A DNA stretch of 6,165 nucleotides. It comes from Nitrososphaerales archaeon TH703 (GTDB lineage Archaea; Thermoproteota; Nitrososphaeria; Nitrososphaerales; Nitrososphaeraceae). The notes under the pieces were generated by a model, which worked only from the letters and a program-made list of their open reading frames with translations, searched no databases and was not told the DNA's origin. Positions 4,993 to 6,165 of this stretch are shown here, in pieces (within the stretch, counting starts at the first letter, position 1; each line of letters starts with the position of its first letter). Both the position numbers and the translations under genes were made by a program. Location: the NCBI GenBank assembly GCA_014523525.1, contig JAATVL010000091.1, positions 1-6,165 on the forward strand, in the 5' to 3' direction.

Positions 4993-5556
4993 GTGACTAA
5001 TAATAAAGAAAATGGAGACCCCTCCAACAATGAAAAGGCAGACTTAAAACCAACAAAAGAATCCAGCGTTACTTCTCAAACGTCCTCAATTTCAAAGGAA
5101 AATGTTCCATCAATTAGTAAAATCCTAATTACTGATGATGGAAAAGATGAATCAAACATGGTATTTAACTATGCTGTATCTCTATCCAGATACTCAGGAG
5201 CAGAGTTACAAATTTTACGAATTTTGGACAAAGTTGAGAAAATAGAAGGTGCCTCTGTAGAAGGTGTCTCTGTACAAGGTTCTAACAAGAATATAAAACA
5301 AGAGGTTAAAGGACAGGTAATAGATGAAATGGAATCAAAGGTAAAGAGATGTAGGGAAGCTGGCTGTGAAAATAAAATTTCGTATAAATTCAAAGTAGGT
5401 AATCCTTTAGAGGAAATAGTGAAAGAGATTAAAGCGGGAAATTATGATTTATTAGTCTTAAGGAGTATACATCTAGATTCTGGGGTGAGAGCCCTATTCA
5501 GTAGTGCACGAAAAATAATTGGTAACGTAGACATACCTGTTTTGATAGTTCATTAA
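4993..5556 (+). CDS. Universal stress protein (UspA family) with N-terminal extension
   Basis: The 187-residue product starts at GTG; the frame upstream has no other start before a TAA at 4966. Residues 1-40 are a polar, S/T/N/K-rich, probably disordered tail. Residues 41-187 form one Usp domain (Rossmann-like alpha/beta): SKILITDDGKDES at 42-54 (first strand and the usual Asp), the helix NYAVSLSRYSGAEL, strand LQILRILD, the long helix at 101-123, FKVGNPLEEIVKEI (133-146), YDLLVLRS (151-158) and the last strand DIPVLIVH. In ATP-binding Usps the segment after the fourth strand reads G-x2-G-x9-G-[S/T]; here it is RSIHLDSGVRALFSSARK, lacking the first glycines and the final GS, so it probably belongs to the class that does not bind ATP. 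Residues 86-97 are a small repeat insertion (GASVEGVSVQGS). It is cytoplasmic, probably a homodimer in stress response or signalling; its exact role is unknown. It appears monocistronic. Confidence 0.88.
   Translation: MTNNKENGDPSNNEKADLKPTKESSVTSQTSSISKENVPSISKILITDDGKDESNMVFNYAVSLSRYSGAELQILRILDKVEKIEGASVEGVSVQGSNKNIKQEVKGQVIDEMESKVKRCREAGCENKISYKFKVGNPLEEIVKEIKAGNYDLLVLRSIHLDSGVRALFSSARKIIGNVDIPVLIVH
5245..5280 (+). repeat. 15-nt tandem repeat within the Usp gene
   Basis: Units 5245-5259 and 5260-5274 differ at one base and encode EGASV and EGVSV. A partial third copy (5275-5280) encodes QG. The repeat sits in the loop between the second strand and second helix of the Usp domain, where length varies freely in this family. 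It looks like a recent slippage duplication. Confidence 0.65.
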
Positions 5557-5754
5557 TTAAAACCATTTTTCTATCATACCAATTAAGATAGTTGTATCTA
5601 TTTCAACTATTTCGAATGAACTAGGCGATTCCAAATTACTGTAAATAAATCTTACGTTACTAAGCACGACATCTAAATTTTTGAATCGGAAAGGATGCGT
5701 GACGATATCGGTGCTAATGGAGGATTTCAAATATATGAACAAAGTACTAAGCAT
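5557..5754 (-). CDS. Doubtful small hypothetical protein
   Basis: A 65-codon minus-strand frame starts at an ATG (5752-5754) with a TAG four codons upstream and ends at a TAA (5557-5559) directly beside the Usp stop. The product is rich in Ile, Phe, Ser and Val, with hydrophobic patches such as VVLSNVRFIY and IDTTILIGMIEKWF, but no recognised domain, signal peptide or metal site. A weak TTTATTT sits about 22 nt before the ATG. No plus-strand gene overlaps it. It is either a small unknown protein or a chance frame in AT-rich DNA. A short TTTTT at 5566-5570 inside its end may serve as the Usp terminator. Confidence 0.25.
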   Translation of the reverse strand: MLSTLFIYLKSSISTDIVTHPFRFKNLDVVLSNVRFIYSNLESPSSFEIVEIDTTILIGMIEKWF

Positions 5755-5783
5755 TAAGTTTGCCTAAATTTCAAATAAAGAGA

Positions 5784-5939
5784 TTATTTTCCTTTCCTAT
5801 TGATAGTACCATTGGTTGCAAGTTTCAAAGATTCTTCGATTGTCGCCCCATTCTCTTTTATTAATTATTCACGAGTTAAATTACTAATGTTATTTTTCTT
5901 CAAGATTTACCTTTCATTTATCGTATTCTCGCTGATGTC
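5784..5939 (-). other. Stop-interrupted frame continuing from the zinc-ribbon gene
   Basis: After the TAA of the zinc-ribbon gene (5940-5942), the same minus frame reads 10 sense codons, TAA (5907-5909), 13 codons (including KKNNISNLTRE), TAA (5865-5867), and 26 codons (LIKENGATIEESLKL, then ATNGTINRKGK), with a final TAA at 5784-5786. The last two pieces joined look like the helical end of a protein. This could be a decayed tail or small gene, but chance is quite possible. Nothing else is seen between 5755 and 5939. Confidence 0.2.
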
Positions 5940-6165
5940 TTAAAAGTTAAACAAGTCACCAAAAAATCCTCTCCTTCCATATTTATTATTATAATAATAG
6001 TCATCATAGTCTCCGTTTCTATAATGGTATTTGTTATAATGTTCGTCTTCGTGGCTACTTTGGATTTGGATTAACTTGTCTATCTCACCCCTATCCAACC
6101 ATACTCCCCCGCAAGAAGGACAGTAATCAATAGATGTCTCGTACTTTTGCTTTAGCATCATTTCA
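5940..6165 (-). CDS. zf-TFIIB zinc-ribbon protein (5' end cut by window edge)
   Basis: The frame is open to the window edge. An ATG pair at 6156-6161 is available as a start (73 residues), but the family normally has a first CxxC about 20-25 residues before the second, within a typical [C-P-x-C]..E-M-xL..YG..[I-D-Y-C-P-x-C] layout. The codon before the ATG is GAA (E-M-M-L-K), exactly as in that layout, so the true start and first Cys pair probably lie beyond 6165. Visible here is YCPSCGGVWLDRGEIDKLI (Cys14 and Cys17 from the first Met), the hallmark zf-TFIIB half-site that binds zinc with the missing pair. Residues 36-62 are rich in Tyr, Asn, Asp and His. The protein ends in GRRGFFGDLFNF, a short aromatic tail. 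It is cytoplasmic with an unknown role; the zinc ribbon may bind nucleic acid or a protein partner. Confidence 0.85.
   Translation of the reverse strand, partial: EMMLKQKYETSIDYCPSCGGVWLDRGEIDKLIQIQSSHEDEHYNKYHYRNGDYDDYYYNNKYGRRGFFGDLFNF

Noticed and set aside
5169..5393. 74-codon minus frame inside the Usp gene
   Set aside because: Fully antisense to the conserved Usp domain; a shadow frame.
5658..5753. TACTAAGCA occurring twice (5658-5666 and 5745-5753) as a direct repeat
   Set aside because: Only nine bases in AT-rich DNA, with no flanking similarity and no mobile-element features; likely chance.

Overview
The window looks like chromosomal DNA of an ammonia-oxidising thaumarchaeon (Nitrososphaerota), most like the Nitrosocosmicus/Nitrososphaera group. 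This is inferred from four things: AT-rich DNA, archaeal TATA-like boxes about 26 nt before some start codons (leaderless mRNAs), exported proteins cleaved just before Q-N/T-rich linkers (ANA|Q, SAQ|N, INA|Q), and the protein families present. No rRNA, tRNA, CRISPR array or insertion sequence was seen.

Layout. 1-126: possible 3' end of an upstream gene. 136-462 (+): small secreted protein of unknown function. 463-876: no clear gene; one minus frame is unusually open. 877-1947 (-): secreted six-bladed NHL propeller. 2014-2187 (-): unlisted TRASH-type zinc finger (CX2C-X20-CX3C) lying in frame directly after the TGA of the next gene. 2188-3219 (-): second, membrane-anchored NHL propeller. 3146-4588 (+): exported glucose/sorbosone dehydrogenase-like (PQQ-type) propeller, divergent from the NHL gene and overlapping its 5' end. 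4589-4992: intergenic on the plus strand, with a long minus-strand open frame and the promoter of the next gene. 4993-5556 (+): UspA-like protein with an S/T/N-rich N-terminal tail and a degenerate nucleotide-binding motif. 5557-5939: a doubtful minus ORF and a stop-broken frame that continues the next gene. 5940-6165 (-): zf-TFIIB zinc-ribbon protein, cut by the window edge.

How the genes may work together. Three neighbouring genes encode beta-propellers with signal or anchor sequences, so the core (877-4588) is best read as a cell-surface module: two NHL scaffolds for binding protein or polysaccharide, and one sugar-dehydrogenase-like enzyme or binding protein. The co-directional minus-strand genes (NHL2, TRASH, NHL1) may be co-transcribed, with the dehydrogenase fired from the same divergent region. 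Usp and the zinc ribbon are cytoplasmic and have no evident link. The most notable points are the TRASH finger without a standard start codon in frame with the NHL gene, the overlapping divergent 5' ends, and the altered PQQ-site residues in the dehydrogenase homologue.
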